DNA of 37,167 nt from Lachnospiraceae bacterium (GTDB lineage Bacteria; Bacillota; Clostridia; Lachnospirales; Lachnospiraceae): NCBI GenBank assembly GCA_017624835.1, contig JAGAMG010000049.1, positions 1 through 37,167 on the forward strand. The letters run 5' to 3'. Each line of letters starts with the position of its first letter. Position 1 is the first letter of the stretch. The notes under the pieces are model-generated. The model searched no databases, was not told the DNA's origin, and saw only the letters and a list, made by a program, of their open reading frames with translations. The translations under genes were made by a program, and so were the position numbers. This document shows positions 16,509 to 24,477 of the stretch, piece after piece.

Positions 16509-16892
16509 TTAATTAACCTCAATTTTATGCGGTTTCAATTCTATGGAACACCAATCCTCTTCGTTAGTTACCGTAAACTTATCCTTGCAATCTACTAAAA
16601 TTATAGAGTGCCTCGCACATTTATTGATAAGTTCTTTTCCATATCCTTCATATAAATCATATCTGTCTAGCAATATTACCTCGTACTTCTCAGGCACTAA
16701 AATTTCCTCAATCGGAACCCCTAACAATTTATCATTATATGTGTAGGAAGCAACTTTTTCTCCATATGCCTGATATTCTCTTAGCACTTTGCATAATCTC
16801 GTCTTTCCCGTTGCAGACTCATTATCAAAGACATAGATTCCATTTTCAAGATTCACTATTATTTCAACAGAATACTTCCCTAACCTATACAT
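16509..16892 (-). CDS. Mini P-loop NTPase-like protein, second gene of the cassette
   Basis: 127 aa. After a short beta N-terminus comes a Walker-A-like loop FDNESATGKTRL with Lys30 and Thr31 but Asn24 in place of the first Gly. A Walker-B-like strand VILLDRYD (Asp76, Asp79) follows, then a third strand SIILVDCKDKF. It is far shorter than an ABC, SMC or AAA ATPase and has no signature motif, so it may be a stripped P-loop domain working with its neighbours. It overlaps the gene before it by 13 nt (different frame) and abuts the TOPRIM-like gene. Family not identified. Confidence 0.65.
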   Translation of the reverse strand: MYRLGKYSVEIIVNLENGIYVFDNESATGKTRLCKVLREYQAYGEKVASYTYNDKLLGVPIEEILVPEKYEVILLDRYDLYEGYGKELINKCARHSIILVDCKDKFTVTNEEDWCSIELKPHKIEVN

Positions 16893-17359
16893 TCTATATC
16901 CTCCGAACTAACAACCGGCTCAAAAGGTCTTTCTGAAAAAATATACTTATTTAACCTGTCAACACTGGTTATTCTATATTTATCAATTTTAACATCTATT
17001 GGTTGCTCAAAATAATCCACTATCGTTACACCATTTTCCTGTATCAACACATTTCCATCTTTACATAACCCAATAATAATATCTCGAGCATTCAAACCAC
17101 ACTCAATCAAATCAATAATTAACTCTGGGCATCTGACCACGCATAATGCAGCCTTACATCCTGTGCTTAATTCGGTATTGTATAATTTATAACCAAATCT
17201 GTCAATGAATGAGTATTCATCATTATATGTTCCCTGTTCAATCTGAGAAATTAGCTTCCTTTCAATTTCACTGCCCGTAAGCTTGATTTTTGCAAATTGC
17301 TCTTCTACATTTCTCACTATGTTATTCCCATTCACTGTATCCACATAGACTGTTAACAT
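16880..17359 (-). CDS. DUF4869-like protein, first gene of the cassette
   Basis: 159 aa. The start MLTVYVDTVNG and the central LSTGCKAALCVVRCPELIID...CGLNARDIIIGL segment resemble, from memory, DUF4869 proteins of gut clostridia (MLTVYFGD..., LSGGVKTLLL...). Similarity is partial and should be tested by profile search. No signal peptide or membrane helix. The ribosome site is AGAAAGGATGG. It has a clear promoter at 17388-17416 and leads an overlapping three-gene unit, which suggests that the products act in fixed ratio. Molecular role unknown. Confidence 0.6.
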   Translation of the reverse strand: MLTVYVDTVNGNNIVRNVEEQFAKIKLTGSEIERKLISQIEQGTYNDEYSFIDRFGYKLYNTELSTGCKAALCVVRCPELIIDLIECGLNARDIIIGLCKDGNVLIQENGVTIVDYFEQPIDVKIDKYRITSVDRLNKYIFSERPFEPVVSSEDIECIG

Positions 17360-17387
17360 ATTTACCCATCCTTTCTACTATTGTCTT

Positions 17388-17416
17388 ATTATACCGCTAA
17401 ACTCTGCAAAATACAA
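17388..17416 (-). promoter_or_regulatory. Sigma-A type promoter of the three-gene cassette
   Basis: Minus strand TTGTAT (17411-17416), 17-nt spacer, TATAAT (17388-17393), about 25 nt before the first gene's start. Confidence 0.65.
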
Positions 17417-17491
17417 TTTACATAATAATTTCACTGTTGCGGACAAAATATGAACCTTTCTAGTTTTCTTTTCATTAATATTAATTATTTT

Positions 17492-18178
17492 TTACAAAGC
17501 AACAATATCATCCCAAAGACATTGATACTCCCCTTCCATCCAATCCATATGCCAATGTCCAAAGTACCATCCTACAAAATCAACTTTTTGCGAAATATCA
17601 TCAAAGTAATTTTGCAATTCCTCTTCCCCGGAATACACATCCGAAACAAGCATATGGGCGATATGCCCGGGGCATGTATGAGTTAAAACGTAATCAACTG
17701 TATAATCAAGCTTTTCCAGATTCTGTAGTCCCTCCTCATATTCCTGTTCTGACGGCATCTCATTTTCCCACCAGGAGACTCCCGGGGTTCTCCATTGTTT
17801 ATCTATGGAATTTCCACCACCAAATACAAAGAAGCTCTTCCCATCCAATTCATACACTTGTCCACGCATCAAGTGAATTACGTCTTGAGCAATAAATTGA
17901 ACCTTTCCGCCATTCCAGTTACTTACAACAGGATATTCCTCAATGATATCAAAATTTTCATGATTTCCGTCCAACCACAGCACTGTACAAGGCAAATTTT
18001 GCAAACAGGATATTACATAAGCATCATTTATGCCACCATCCCAGCAGACGCCCACATCTCCAAGTATTATTAAATAATCATTTTTTGAAACCTCTTGATA
18101 GCAGGATAGATTTTCATAATAATCTTCTACTTTTTGTAGGTCAAGTGTTCCGTGTGTATCTCCACATAGCCATATCAT
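17492..18178 (-). CDS. Calcineurin-like metallophosphoesterase
   Basis: 228-aa cytosolic hydrolase of phosphate esters. All metal-site motifs are present in order: GDTHG (residues 6-10), GDVGVCWDGG, GNHENFD, THTCPGH and FGHWHMD. The length fits single-domain family members. Substrate cannot be told; Ser/Thr phosphoprotein, nucleotide or RNA-end substrates are all known in the family. The ribosome site is AGAGG. No clear terminator separates it from the cassette downstream, so read-through into it is possible. Confidence 0.9.
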   Translation of the reverse strand: MIWLCGDTHGTLDLQKVEDYYENLSCYQEVSKNDYLIILGDVGVCWDGGINDAYVISCLQNLPCTVLWLDGNHENFDIIEEYPVVSNWNGGKVQFIAQDVIHLMRGQVYELDGKSFFVFGGGNSIDKQWRTPGVSWWENEMPSEQEYEEGLQNLEKLDYTVDYVLTHTCPGHIAHMLVSDVYSGEEELQNYFDDISQKVDFVGWYFGHWHMDWMEGEYQCLWDDIVAL

Positions 18179-18254
18179 AGTTTATTCCTCTTCCCCAAAC
18201 CAACCTATCACTATTTTTAGTTCTTTTTACTCCATTCCATCATCCATCTGTTTG

Positions 18255-18293
18255 CACCATTTTCTACTACTACACCATTTTTTACACCATTTT
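18255..18293. repeat. Three direct copies of CACCATTTT
   Basis: Copies at 18255-18263, 18273-18281 and 18285-18293 (18- and 12-nt steps) in the 240-bp gap upstream of the metallophosphoesterase. The gap otherwise holds the rpsR terminator and presumably the phosphoesterase promoter; no gene is seen. They could be regulator half-sites or chance in AT-rich DNA. Confidence 0.4.
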
Positions 18294-18347
18294 TCTAAGA
18301 AACAGTAAGAATTTATAACACCATATAAGAACTCTCCAACAACAAAG

Positions 18348-18387
18348 AAAGCCCTTAAATACTGAATTTACAGTATCTAAAGGCTTT
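18348..18387 (-). terminator. Terminator of the rpsF-ssb-rpsR operon
   Basis: 17-position stem (18348-18364 with 18371-18387, two mismatches), loop AATTTA. A T-rich CTTTCTTTG tail follows on the minus strand, and TTTTT on the plus strand. It ends 30 bases past rpsR. Confidence 0.8.
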
Positions 18388-18417
18388 TTACTCATTTACC
18401 TAATCAGGTCAAACAAA

Positions 18418-18681
18418 TTAATCCTGAACGTAAGGCATCAATGCAACGTGACGTGCTCTCTTGATAGCAACGGTCAGAGCTCTCTGATGCTTTGCACAGT
18501 TTCCGGTAATACGACGAGGAAGGATCTTACCTCTCTCAGAAACGTATCTCTTTAACTTGTTTGTATCTTTGTAATCGATAACATTATCTTTACCACAGAA
18601 TACGCAAACTTTCTTTCTTCTGCGAATTCCACCTTTTCTTCTCATTGGAGAATCGGTTTTCTCTGCCTTATTAAAAGCCAT
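18418..18681 (-). CDS. rpsR: 30S ribosomal protein S18 (Cys-containing form)
   Basis: 87-aa S18 with [44 protein letters not shown] and the ARHVALMPY end. CxxC plus CAKH marks the zinc-binding C+ form of S18. It partners S6, encoded two genes upstream in the same operon. Confidence 0.98.
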   Translation of the reverse strand: MAFNKAEKTDSPMRRKGGIRRRKKVCVFCGKDNVIDYKDTNKLKRYVSERGKILPRRITGNCAKHQRALTVAIKRARHVALMPYVQD

Positions 18682-18709
18682 TGTCAGTACCTCCTAACTG
18701 AATCGAATT

Positions 18710-19186
18710 TTAGTTAAACGGTAATTCTTCGTCAATGCCGTCAGGGATGTTCATAAATCCATCGCCTGCTCCTGAAGGAGCGGGTGCAGCGTTTCCGCCG
18801 CCAAAGCCTCCGAAACCACCATTGCCACCGTTAAAGCCACCATCATTACCGGATGCATTCCTGCTCTCGCAGAATTCGTGGTCTTCTATTACTACCTCAG
18901 TAGTATACACTCTCACACCATCCTTGTTGGTGTAGCTACCGGTCTGAATACGACCTGTAACTGCAATCTTAGTTCCCTTGCGCAGATATCTCTCTGCAAA
19001 CTCTGCGGTACGACCAAAAGCAACACAGTTAATGAAATCAGCAGTCTGCTCGTCTCCATTATTGCTTCTTGCCTGTCTGCGGTCTACAGCAAGTGAATAT
19101 CTTGCTATTGCTAACGGATTATCTCCCTGGGTATATCTTACCTCAGGATCCCTTGTTAAACGTCCCATAAGAATTACTTTGTTCAT
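18710..19186 (-). CDS. ssb: Single-stranded DNA-binding protein
   Basis: 158 aa. N-terminal OB fold (MNKVILMGRLTRDPEVRYTQGDN, FINCVAFGRTAEFAERYLRKGTKIAVTGRIQT) to about residue 107, Gly-rich linker, and the acidic tip GIDEELPFN that recruits repair and replication proteins. It sits between rpsF and rpsR in the conserved order. Confidence 0.98.
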   Translation of the reverse strand: MNKVILMGRLTRDPEVRYTQGDNPLAIARYSLAVDRRQARSNNGDEQTADFINCVAFGRTAEFAERYLRKGTKIAVTGRIQTGSYTNKDGVRVYTTEVVIEDHEFCESRNASGNDGGFNGGNGGFGGFGGGNAAPAPSGAGDGFMNIPDGIDEELPFN

Positions 19187-19207
19187 GTTTTACTTCTCGC
19201 TTTCTAT

Positions 19208-19498
19208 TTATGCCTCGTCCTGTCTAACGCATAAGTATCTGATTACATTGTCCATAATACGAACACGGCTCTCGATTTCTGCAGGTGCAGTGCTCTCAGC
19301 CTCGAATCTGATGAAATAGTAGAAAGCTTCTTTCATCTTCTGAACTTCGTAAGCAAGTCTCTTCTTACCCCATTCATCTACCTCTGTGATGGTACCGCCG
19401 AATCTCTCAACCAGAGCCTTGCACTTGTCTACAACTGCTGCTCTTTCATCATCTTCGATTTTAGCGCTAACAACAACGGCTAATTCATACTTGTTCAT
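19208..19498 (-). CDS. rpsF: 30S ribosomal protein S6
   Basis: 96-aa S6: MNKYELAVVVSAKIEDDER, GGTITEVDEWGKKRLAYEVQKMKEAFYYF and MDNVIRYLCVR. Strong AAAGGAGGTAA ribosome site. First gene of rpsF-ssb-rpsR, with its own promoter. Confidence 0.98.
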   Translation of the reverse strand: MNKYELAVVVSAKIEDDERAAVVDKCKALVERFGGTITEVDEWGKKRLAYEVQKMKEAFYYFIRFEAESTAPAEIESRVRIMDNVIRYLCVRQDEA

Positions 19499-19572
19499 GC
19501 TTTGTTACCTCCTTTTGGTCTCTGGCCCACATCTTATGTGTGAGCAAGGAAATTAATGTATCACAAAATGGA

Positions 19573-19601
19573 ATGATACCATAAACTCTGCTTGTTTTCA
19601 A
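19573..19601 (-). promoter_or_regulatory. Promoter of the rpsF operon
   Basis: Minus strand TTGAAA (19596-19601), 17-nt spacer, TATCAT (19573-19578). The -35 overlaps the last codons of the DUF951 gene. Confidence 0.6.
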
Positions 19602-19780
19602 GCTTTTTCCACAATTTCTTTAATATTTTTTTCCAGTAATCTCCGTGCAATCATTATCTGATGTCCACATCCCAGACATTTCAATCTAAAGTCCGCTCCC
19701 ACACGAAGCACCTCCCATTCCCTGCTGCCACAGGGATGCTGTTTTTTTAATTTTAATACATCTCCTACGTTAATTTCCAT
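19598..19780 (-). CDS. DUF951 family small protein
   Basis: 60-aa protein with MEINVGDVLKLKKQHPCGSREWEVLRVGADFRLKCLGCGHQIMI, the DUF951 pattern. PCG and CLGCGH supply three Cys and a His, likely a zinc site. Commonly found next to rpsF in Firmicutes; role unknown. RNA or ribosome binding is a guess. Confidence 0.92.
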   Translation of the reverse strand: MEINVGDVLKLKKQHPCGSREWEVLRVGADFRLKCLGCGHQIMIARRLLEKNIKEIVEKA

Positions 19781-19982
19781 AATACTACGCTTCCATATCT
19801 ATATTTCTTCTAACTTTTATCTGTTTTGTCCCTAATCCATTGCCAAAATCTATTCTAACAAAACAAAAAGTAAATTTTCTATATCAGTATATCATATCCC
19901 TCCTGCATCCCTCAATATTACAAACCATGAACTTTTCTTAATATTTTCTTACGTTTTCTTATAAATTTCAAAATAATTACCG

Positions 19983-20011
19983 TTTACGCCCCTTACCAAA
20001 ACCGCTATAAT
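19983..20011 (+). promoter_or_regulatory. Probable promoter of the sirtuin gene
   Basis: TATAAT at 20006-20011 with TTTACG 17 nt upstream (19983-19988). The 268-bp gap between DUF951 and this gene otherwise shows nothing coding. Confidence 0.5.
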
Positions 20012-20048
20012 AATATAAAACCATTTAACCACAGAAGGGAGTCACGCT

Positions 20049-20777
20049 ATGAAAACTACAGAGGAAGCTATTATAGAATTAAAAGAAATCATGGAACGTT
20101 ACGACAATATTGTATTCTTTGGCGGAGCCGGTGTTTCCACAGAAAGCGGTATTCCCGATTTTAGAAGTGTGGATGGTTTATACCATCAGCAGTACGATTA
20201 TCCCCCGGAAACCATTTTGAGCCACAGCTTTTACAGAAGTAAGCCGGAGGAATTTTATCGTTTTTACCGGAATAAAATGCTGTTCTTAGATGCCAAGCCC
20301 AATACTGCCCACAAAAAACTTGCCGAACTGGAACAATCCGGCAAGCTGAAGGCTGTGATTACACAAAATATTGACGGACTCCATCAGGCTGCCGGCAGCA
20401 AAAATGTGCTGGAGCTTCATGGTTCCGTACACCGCAACTATTGCGAGCAGTGCGGTGCTTTCTATGACGTACAGATTGTAGTAGAAAGTGAAGGTATCCC
20501 CAAGTGCCCTAAGTGCGGTGGTTTTACCAAGCCTGATGTGGTGCTGTATGAGGAAGGTCTGGATGATAAAACCGTAGCCGCTTCCATTCGCCATATCCAA
20601 AACGCAGATGTCCTGATTATCGGCGGTACCTCCCTTGCGGTGTATCCTGCTGCCGGACTCATCGACTATTTCCGTGGGGACAAACTGGTAGTTATCAATA
20701 TGGCTCCCACGCCCCGGGACAAATATGCCGATTTATTAATACAGGCTCCCATCGGTCAGGTCTTCGCCCAACTCTAG
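20049..20777 (+). CDS. cobB: NAD-dependent protein deacylase (sirtuin, Sir2/CobB family)
   Basis: 242-aa cytosolic enzyme removing acyl groups from lysines with use of NAD+. Motifs: FFGGAGVSTESGIPDFRS (NAD binding), TQNIDGLH, catalytic His in LELHGSVHRN, zinc Cys4 in CEQCG...CPKCGG, GGTSLAVYPAAGL. Ribosome site AGAAGGGAG. Convergent with the next gene (10 bp between stops). Acetyl-CoA-linked metabolism nearby is consistent with lysine acylation control, but that link is inference. Confidence 0.95.
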   Translation: MKTTEEAIIELKEIMERYDNIVFFGGAGVSTESGIPDFRSVDGLYHQQYDYPPETILSHSFYRSKPEEFYRFYRNKMLFLDAKPNTAHKKLAELEQSGKLKAVITQNIDGLHQAAGSKNVLELHGSVHRNYCEQCGAFYDVQIVVESEGIPKCPKCGGFTKPDVVLYEEGLDDKTVAASIRHIQNADVLIIGGTSLAVYPAAGLIDYFRGDKLVVINMAPTPRDKYADLLIQAPIGQVFAQL

Positions 20778-20787
20778 GAGCCTTTTA

Positions 20788-21543
20788 TTACAATAATCCT
20801 ACTTTATCTAACGCAAACAAAATACCATAAACCACAGGCTGGTGGAGCATGTAAATAATCAGGGATTTCTTTCCTACCAGATTGAAGAATCTTCCCCAGG
20901 ATTTCTGCTCTGCCAGCTTTTCAAGTTTTCCCTTCTGCAGCATCAAGCCATAAAGGAAATATCCCGTCAGGTACAAAAAAATCCAAGGAAACAGGGCAAA
21001 ATAATCCGCTGAATAAAAGCTTTTTTCTGTAAAGCCAAGGAAATTTCCAATTTGTCCCATTTGGTACCATTCTTCCGGCAGACTTACCAGCTTCACCAAA
21101 TTGCGAATCCCAAGATAGCCATCGTTGATACCATGAAGCAGCAAAAAGACTATACCACACCCAACAGCCCCCAAATGGGGATTTAATTTTTTCAAATATT
21201 TTTCCAACACTATCAGCAAAAGAGCTGCCGCTCCCAAAAAGGTCAACACCCCAAAGAGAATTTGCTGTGCCGGCATGAAAACCATGGTTACAAAGGAGAT
21301 AATCATACCTGCTCCAAAGACTATCAATCCTCTGCGAAGCTTCCTCCTACCCAAAGACCAGCAAAACCCGGACAACAGGATAAAGCTCCAACAGATACTC
21401 TGCTGCCATAGGTAAGCCGCGTCCGTATAAAACCAACGCCAATCCACACCAAATATGTATACCAGATCCCATACCGCGTGAAACAATATCATACTGCACA
21501 GAGTAATTCCTCTGATATCATCCAATCTTTCGTATCTTTTCAT
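20788..21543 (-). CDS. DUF1624 membrane protein (heparan-alpha-glucosaminide acetyltransferase-like)
   Basis: 251-aa integral membrane protein with about seven helices. RLDDIRGITLCSMILFHAVWDL, with its helix-embedded His, and the C-terminal KSLIIYMLHQPVVYGILFAL are the conserved signatures of the DUF1624/YeiB-like acyltransferase group. Members are thought to move acetyl groups across membranes; the acceptor here is unknown. It follows the symporter gene in the same direction after 61 bp, so the two may be co-transcribed. Confidence 0.85.
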   Translation of the reverse strand: MKRYERLDDIRGITLCSMILFHAVWDLVYIFGVDWRWFYTDAAYLWQQSICWSFILLSGFCWSLGRRKLRRGLIVFGAGMIISFVTMVFMPAQQILFGVLTFLGAAALLLIVLEKYLKKLNPHLGAVGCGIVFLLLHGINDGYLGIRNLVKLVSLPEEWYQMGQIGNFLGFTEKSFYSADYFALFPWIFLYLTGYFLYGLMLQKGKLEKLAEQKSWGRFFNLVGKKSLIIYMLHQPVVYGILFALDKVGLL

Positions 21544-21604
21544 GTTTTATCTCCAAGTCCTCCATGCTTTCCTATCTTACGGCATGAGCAACTCTTAATC
21601 TTCT

Positions 21605-23131
21605 CTACTCCTCAATGGAGCTCTTTCTATGGACTACCACCGTCTCATCCAGACAGCTAAAGATTTCATCCACCTTTTTTGTCTCCATCTTAGGTGTAAG
21701 TAAGCTGACAATCGGAACGATAATCAATCCCACCACCATAGTAATGGCACCTGCGTTAATGGGAGAAGCAATAAATTTCAAAAACAGATTGGAAACGGTA
21801 ATCAGCACACCACAGGCAAAGCTGGCCCAAACTGCTGCCTTTGTAGTTTTCTTCCAATATAAACCATACATAAAAGGAGCCAGAAAAGCACCTGCCAATG
21901 CACCCCAGGAAATACCCATAAGCTGCGCAATAAATGCAGGGGGATCCAAGGCAATCACTACACTGATTACAATAAAGAACACCAGCATAATTCTCATGAC
22001 CAAAAGCTGCTTCTTCTCATCCATATCCTTAATTACATTATCCTTTAACAAATCCAAGGTTAAGGTGGAGCTGGATGTTAAAACCAAAGAGGATAGGGTG
22101 GACATGGACGCGGACAATACCAATACCACTACAATACCAACCAATATATCGGGCAGAGTAGAAAGCATGGTAGGTACGATAGCATCATAAATAATACTGC
22201 CACTTTCAGAATAAATTGCAGGGCTGTCAAATAATCTTCCAAAGCCTCCTAAGAAATAACATCCGCCGGACACCACAATCGCAAAGAAAGTAGAAATAAT
22301 GGTACCGGATTTAATGGACTTTTCATCCTTGATTGCATAAAATTTCTGAACCATCTGAGGAAGTCCCCAGGTACCCAAGGAGGTTAAAATTACTACACCA
22401 ATCAGATTGGGCAAATCCGGTCCGAAAAAGGATGCAAACACACCTTTCTGTCCCATGGTCAAAGGCACATCACTTTCAATTTCAGAAAGCTTCATCACAG
22501 CCTCATAGAAACCACCCTGTCCGTTTAATACCGCTGCTATTACCGCCACGATACCAAAAAGCATAATAATTCCCTGAATAAAATCATTAATTGCGGTAGC
22601 CATATAGCCGCCTAAGATTACATACACCCCGGTCAGTGCTGCCATGGCAATGACACAAGCCGTATAGGGAATATCAAAGGCCATTCCAAACAATCTGGAC
22701 AGACCATTATAAACGGATGCAGTATAAGGAATCAGAAATACAAAGGATATGGCAGAGGCTGCAATTTTTAAAGCCTTGGAATCATATCTCTTTCCAAAAT
22801 AATCCGGCATGGTTGCTGCATTTAAGTGCTTACTCATAACTCTGGTTCTTCTGCCCAAAATTACCCATGCAAGCAAGGAGCCAATCAAAGCATTTCCGAT
22901 ACCAATCCAAGTAGCAGAAATACCATATTTAAAACCAAACTGTCCCGCATATCCAACAAATACTACTGCGGAAAAATAGGAGGTTCCGTATGCAAAAGCA
23001 GTGAGCCAGGGACCTACCGCACGTCCACCCAACACAAAATCATTTACATTCGTGGCATGTTTCCGGGAATAAACTCCAACTCCCACCATAATTGCAAAAA
23101 ATACTACCAGAAAAATCACTTTTGTAACCAT
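21605..23131 (-). CDS. Sodium:solute symporter (SSS family)
   Basis: 508-aa transporter of the PutP/PanF type with about 13 helices. Family features: N-terminal DFVLGGRAVGPWLTAFAYGTSYFSAVVFVGYAG, GGYMATAINDFIQGIIMLFG, LGTWGLPQMVQKFYAIKDEKSI and SASMSTLSSLVLTSSS with the Na+-site serines. Substrate not readable; organic acids or amino acids are usual. It lies downstream of the aryl-acid operon but behind a terminator, with AGAGGT as ribosome site. Confidence 0.93.
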   Translation of the reverse strand: MVTKVIFLVVFFAIMVGVGVYSRKHATNVNDFVLGGRAVGPWLTAFAYGTSYFSAVVFVGYAGQFGFKYGISATWIGIGNALIGSLLAWVILGRRTRVMSKHLNAATMPDYFGKRYDSKALKIAASAISFVFLIPYTASVYNGLSRLFGMAFDIPYTACVIAMAALTGVYVILGGYMATAINDFIQGIIMLFGIVAVIAAVLNGQGGFYEAVMKLSEIESDVPLTMGQKGVFASFFGPDLPNLIGVVILTSLGTWGLPQMVQKFYAIKDEKSIKSGTIISTFFAIVVSGGCYFLGGFGRLFDSPAIYSESGSIIYDAIVPTMLSTLPDILVGIVVVLVLSASMSTLSSLVLTSSSTLTLDLLKDNVIKDMDEKKQLLVMRIMLVFFIVISVVIALDPPAFIAQLMGISWGALAGAFLAPFMYGLYWKKTTKAAVWASFACGVLITVSNLFLKFIASPINAGAITMVVGLIIVPIVSLLTPKMETKKVDEIFSCLDETVVVHRKSSIEE

Positions 23132-23199
23132 CTTAGATACCTCTTTTGTTCTTACTTTAGAACTTAGACGCTTTAAAGCATCAAAGCATTATAATTATA

Positions 23200-23230
23200 C
23201 AAAACCCCTGCACAAAATGCAAGGGTTTTG
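23200..23230 (-). terminator. Terminator of the aryl-acid operon
   Basis: CAAAACCC (23200-23207) / GGGTTTTG (23223-23230) with inner TGCA/TGCA pairs and a 5-nt loop. It ends 3 bases past the amidohydrolase stop. Confidence 0.75.
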
Positions 23231-23233
23231 ACT

Positions 23234-24031
23234 TTATATTTCTAATAATCTCATGGCATTATCGGATAAAATCATATTTTTCTCATCCCACCCAAGGGGC
23301 AAATCCCCCACTGCCTTTATTCCTTTTCCCATATCACTCCAAGGGGAGTCCGTAGCAAAGAGAATTTTATCACAGCCGTGGCGTTCCAAAATCTTCATGA
23401 ATTTATCCTGTGTAATGTAATCGAAGGTAAATGCGGTATCCAGATATACATCCCCGCCGGCAAGATACTCATACACCTCATCCCACTGCTTCCAGGCACC
23501 ATAATGCGCCAGCACAAACTTCTTAGGCTTCAGCTTATCCAGCACCTTTCGGGCTTTATCCGGGGGACAATGGACGGGATCGGGCAAACCAATATCAATT
23601 CCTGCATGAGTCAAGATAATCAGCCCCAATTCATCCGCATATTCGATAATGTTCATAAAGCGCACATCATCAATCATTACCCTTTGATAATCCGGGTGAA
23701 TTTTAATTCCCTTAAGACCTAATTCCTTAATACGATTCAGCTTTCCCTTATAATCCTCACAGTCCGGGTGAATCCCGCCAAAGGAAATAAGCCTTCCCTC
23801 ATACTTTGTATTCACGAACTGAGCAAATTCATTAATGGTGTCAAACTGCTCCGGCTTGGTTACCACCGGTTGAATTACCGAAATATCCACGCCGTTTTTA
23901 TTCATGGACTCCATCAGTCCGCTTAAGGTACCATCTGTTGCTGCCTTTACATCCGCAGCCTCTGACAGGGCTGCAATGGTTTTTGCTGCAATTTTATCCG
24001 GAAAAATGTGGGTATGAAAGTCTATAATCAT
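23234..24031 (-). CDS. Amidohydrolase family TIM-barrel metal hydrolase
   Basis: 265-aa member of the amidohydrolase-2 family. Metal ligands: His5 and His7 in IIDFHTHIFP, KIHPDYQ, LTHAGID, LAHYGAW and the late Asp in LFATDSPWSD. Related enzymes hydrolyse or decarboxylate aromatic and lactone acids. Last gene of the operon, overlapping the ACT gene by 4 nt (ATGA), so translationally coupled. The exact substrate is unknown. Confidence 0.9.
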   Translation of the reverse strand: MIIDFHTHIFPDKIAAKTIAALSEAADVKAATDGTLSGLMESMNKNGVDISVIQPVVTKPEQFDTINEFAQFVNTKYEGRLISFGGIHPDCEDYKGKLNRIKELGLKGIKIHPDYQRVMIDDVRFMNIIEYADELGLIILTHAGIDIGLPDPVHCPPDKARKVLDKLKPKKFVLAHYGAWKQWDEVYEYLAGGDVYLDTAFTFDYITQDKFMKILERHGCDKILFATDSPWSDMGKGIKAVGDLPLGWDEKNMILSDNAMRLLEI

Positions 24032-24447
24032 AATTCCTCCGCTGAAACCAATTCCACTCCGGTTTTCTGTAACACTTCTGCTGCCTTTTCCAAATCTGCT
24101 GTCTTGATAACGATGGAAGCATCATCATTACCCGTTGCCAAAGCATAAGTATATTCGATATTGATACCCGCTTTGCAGATTTCAGATAACAGCACCTGCA
24201 GCTGTCCTACCTGATGGGACAGCTTTACTGCCAGTACGGGATTCAGCATTGCTGTGAATCCCCTTGCTTTCAGAGCTTCCTTGCCCTTTTCTCCATCGGA
24301 AACAATCATACGCAGCAGACCAAAATCGCTGGTATCTGCCAAAGACAGAGAAATAATATTAATATTTTCTTCCTTTAGGGTATCCAGAACCTGCTCCAGA
24401 CGTCCCTCTCTATTTTCAATAAATACAGATAATTGCTTTAGAAACAT
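24028..24447 (-). CDS. Tandem ACT-domain protein
   Basis: 139 aa made of two ACT domains: QLSVFIENREGRLEQVLDTLKEENINIISLSLADTS and VGQLQVLLSEICKAGINIEYTYALATG. No catalytic domain. ACT domains bind amino acids; stand-alone copies are often found next to PaaK-like ligase genes. A sensor for aromatic or branched amino acids is likely by context. Starts 30 bp after the ligase stop. Confidence 0.92.
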   Translation of the reverse strand: MFLKQLSVFIENREGRLEQVLDTLKEENINIISLSLADTSDFGLLRMIVSDGEKGKEALKARGFTAMLNPVLAVKLSHQVGQLQVLLSEICKAGINIEYTYALATGNDDASIVIKTADLEKAAEVLQKTGVELVSAEEL

Positions 24448-24477
24448 AGTAACCCTCCATTCTATACATTATGCATC

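Noticed and set aside
19499-19572. S6:S18 autoregulatory leader in front of rpsF
   Set aside because: Only a short CACAT/ATGTG hairpin is present; I could not match the conserved S6:S18 motif well enough to report it.
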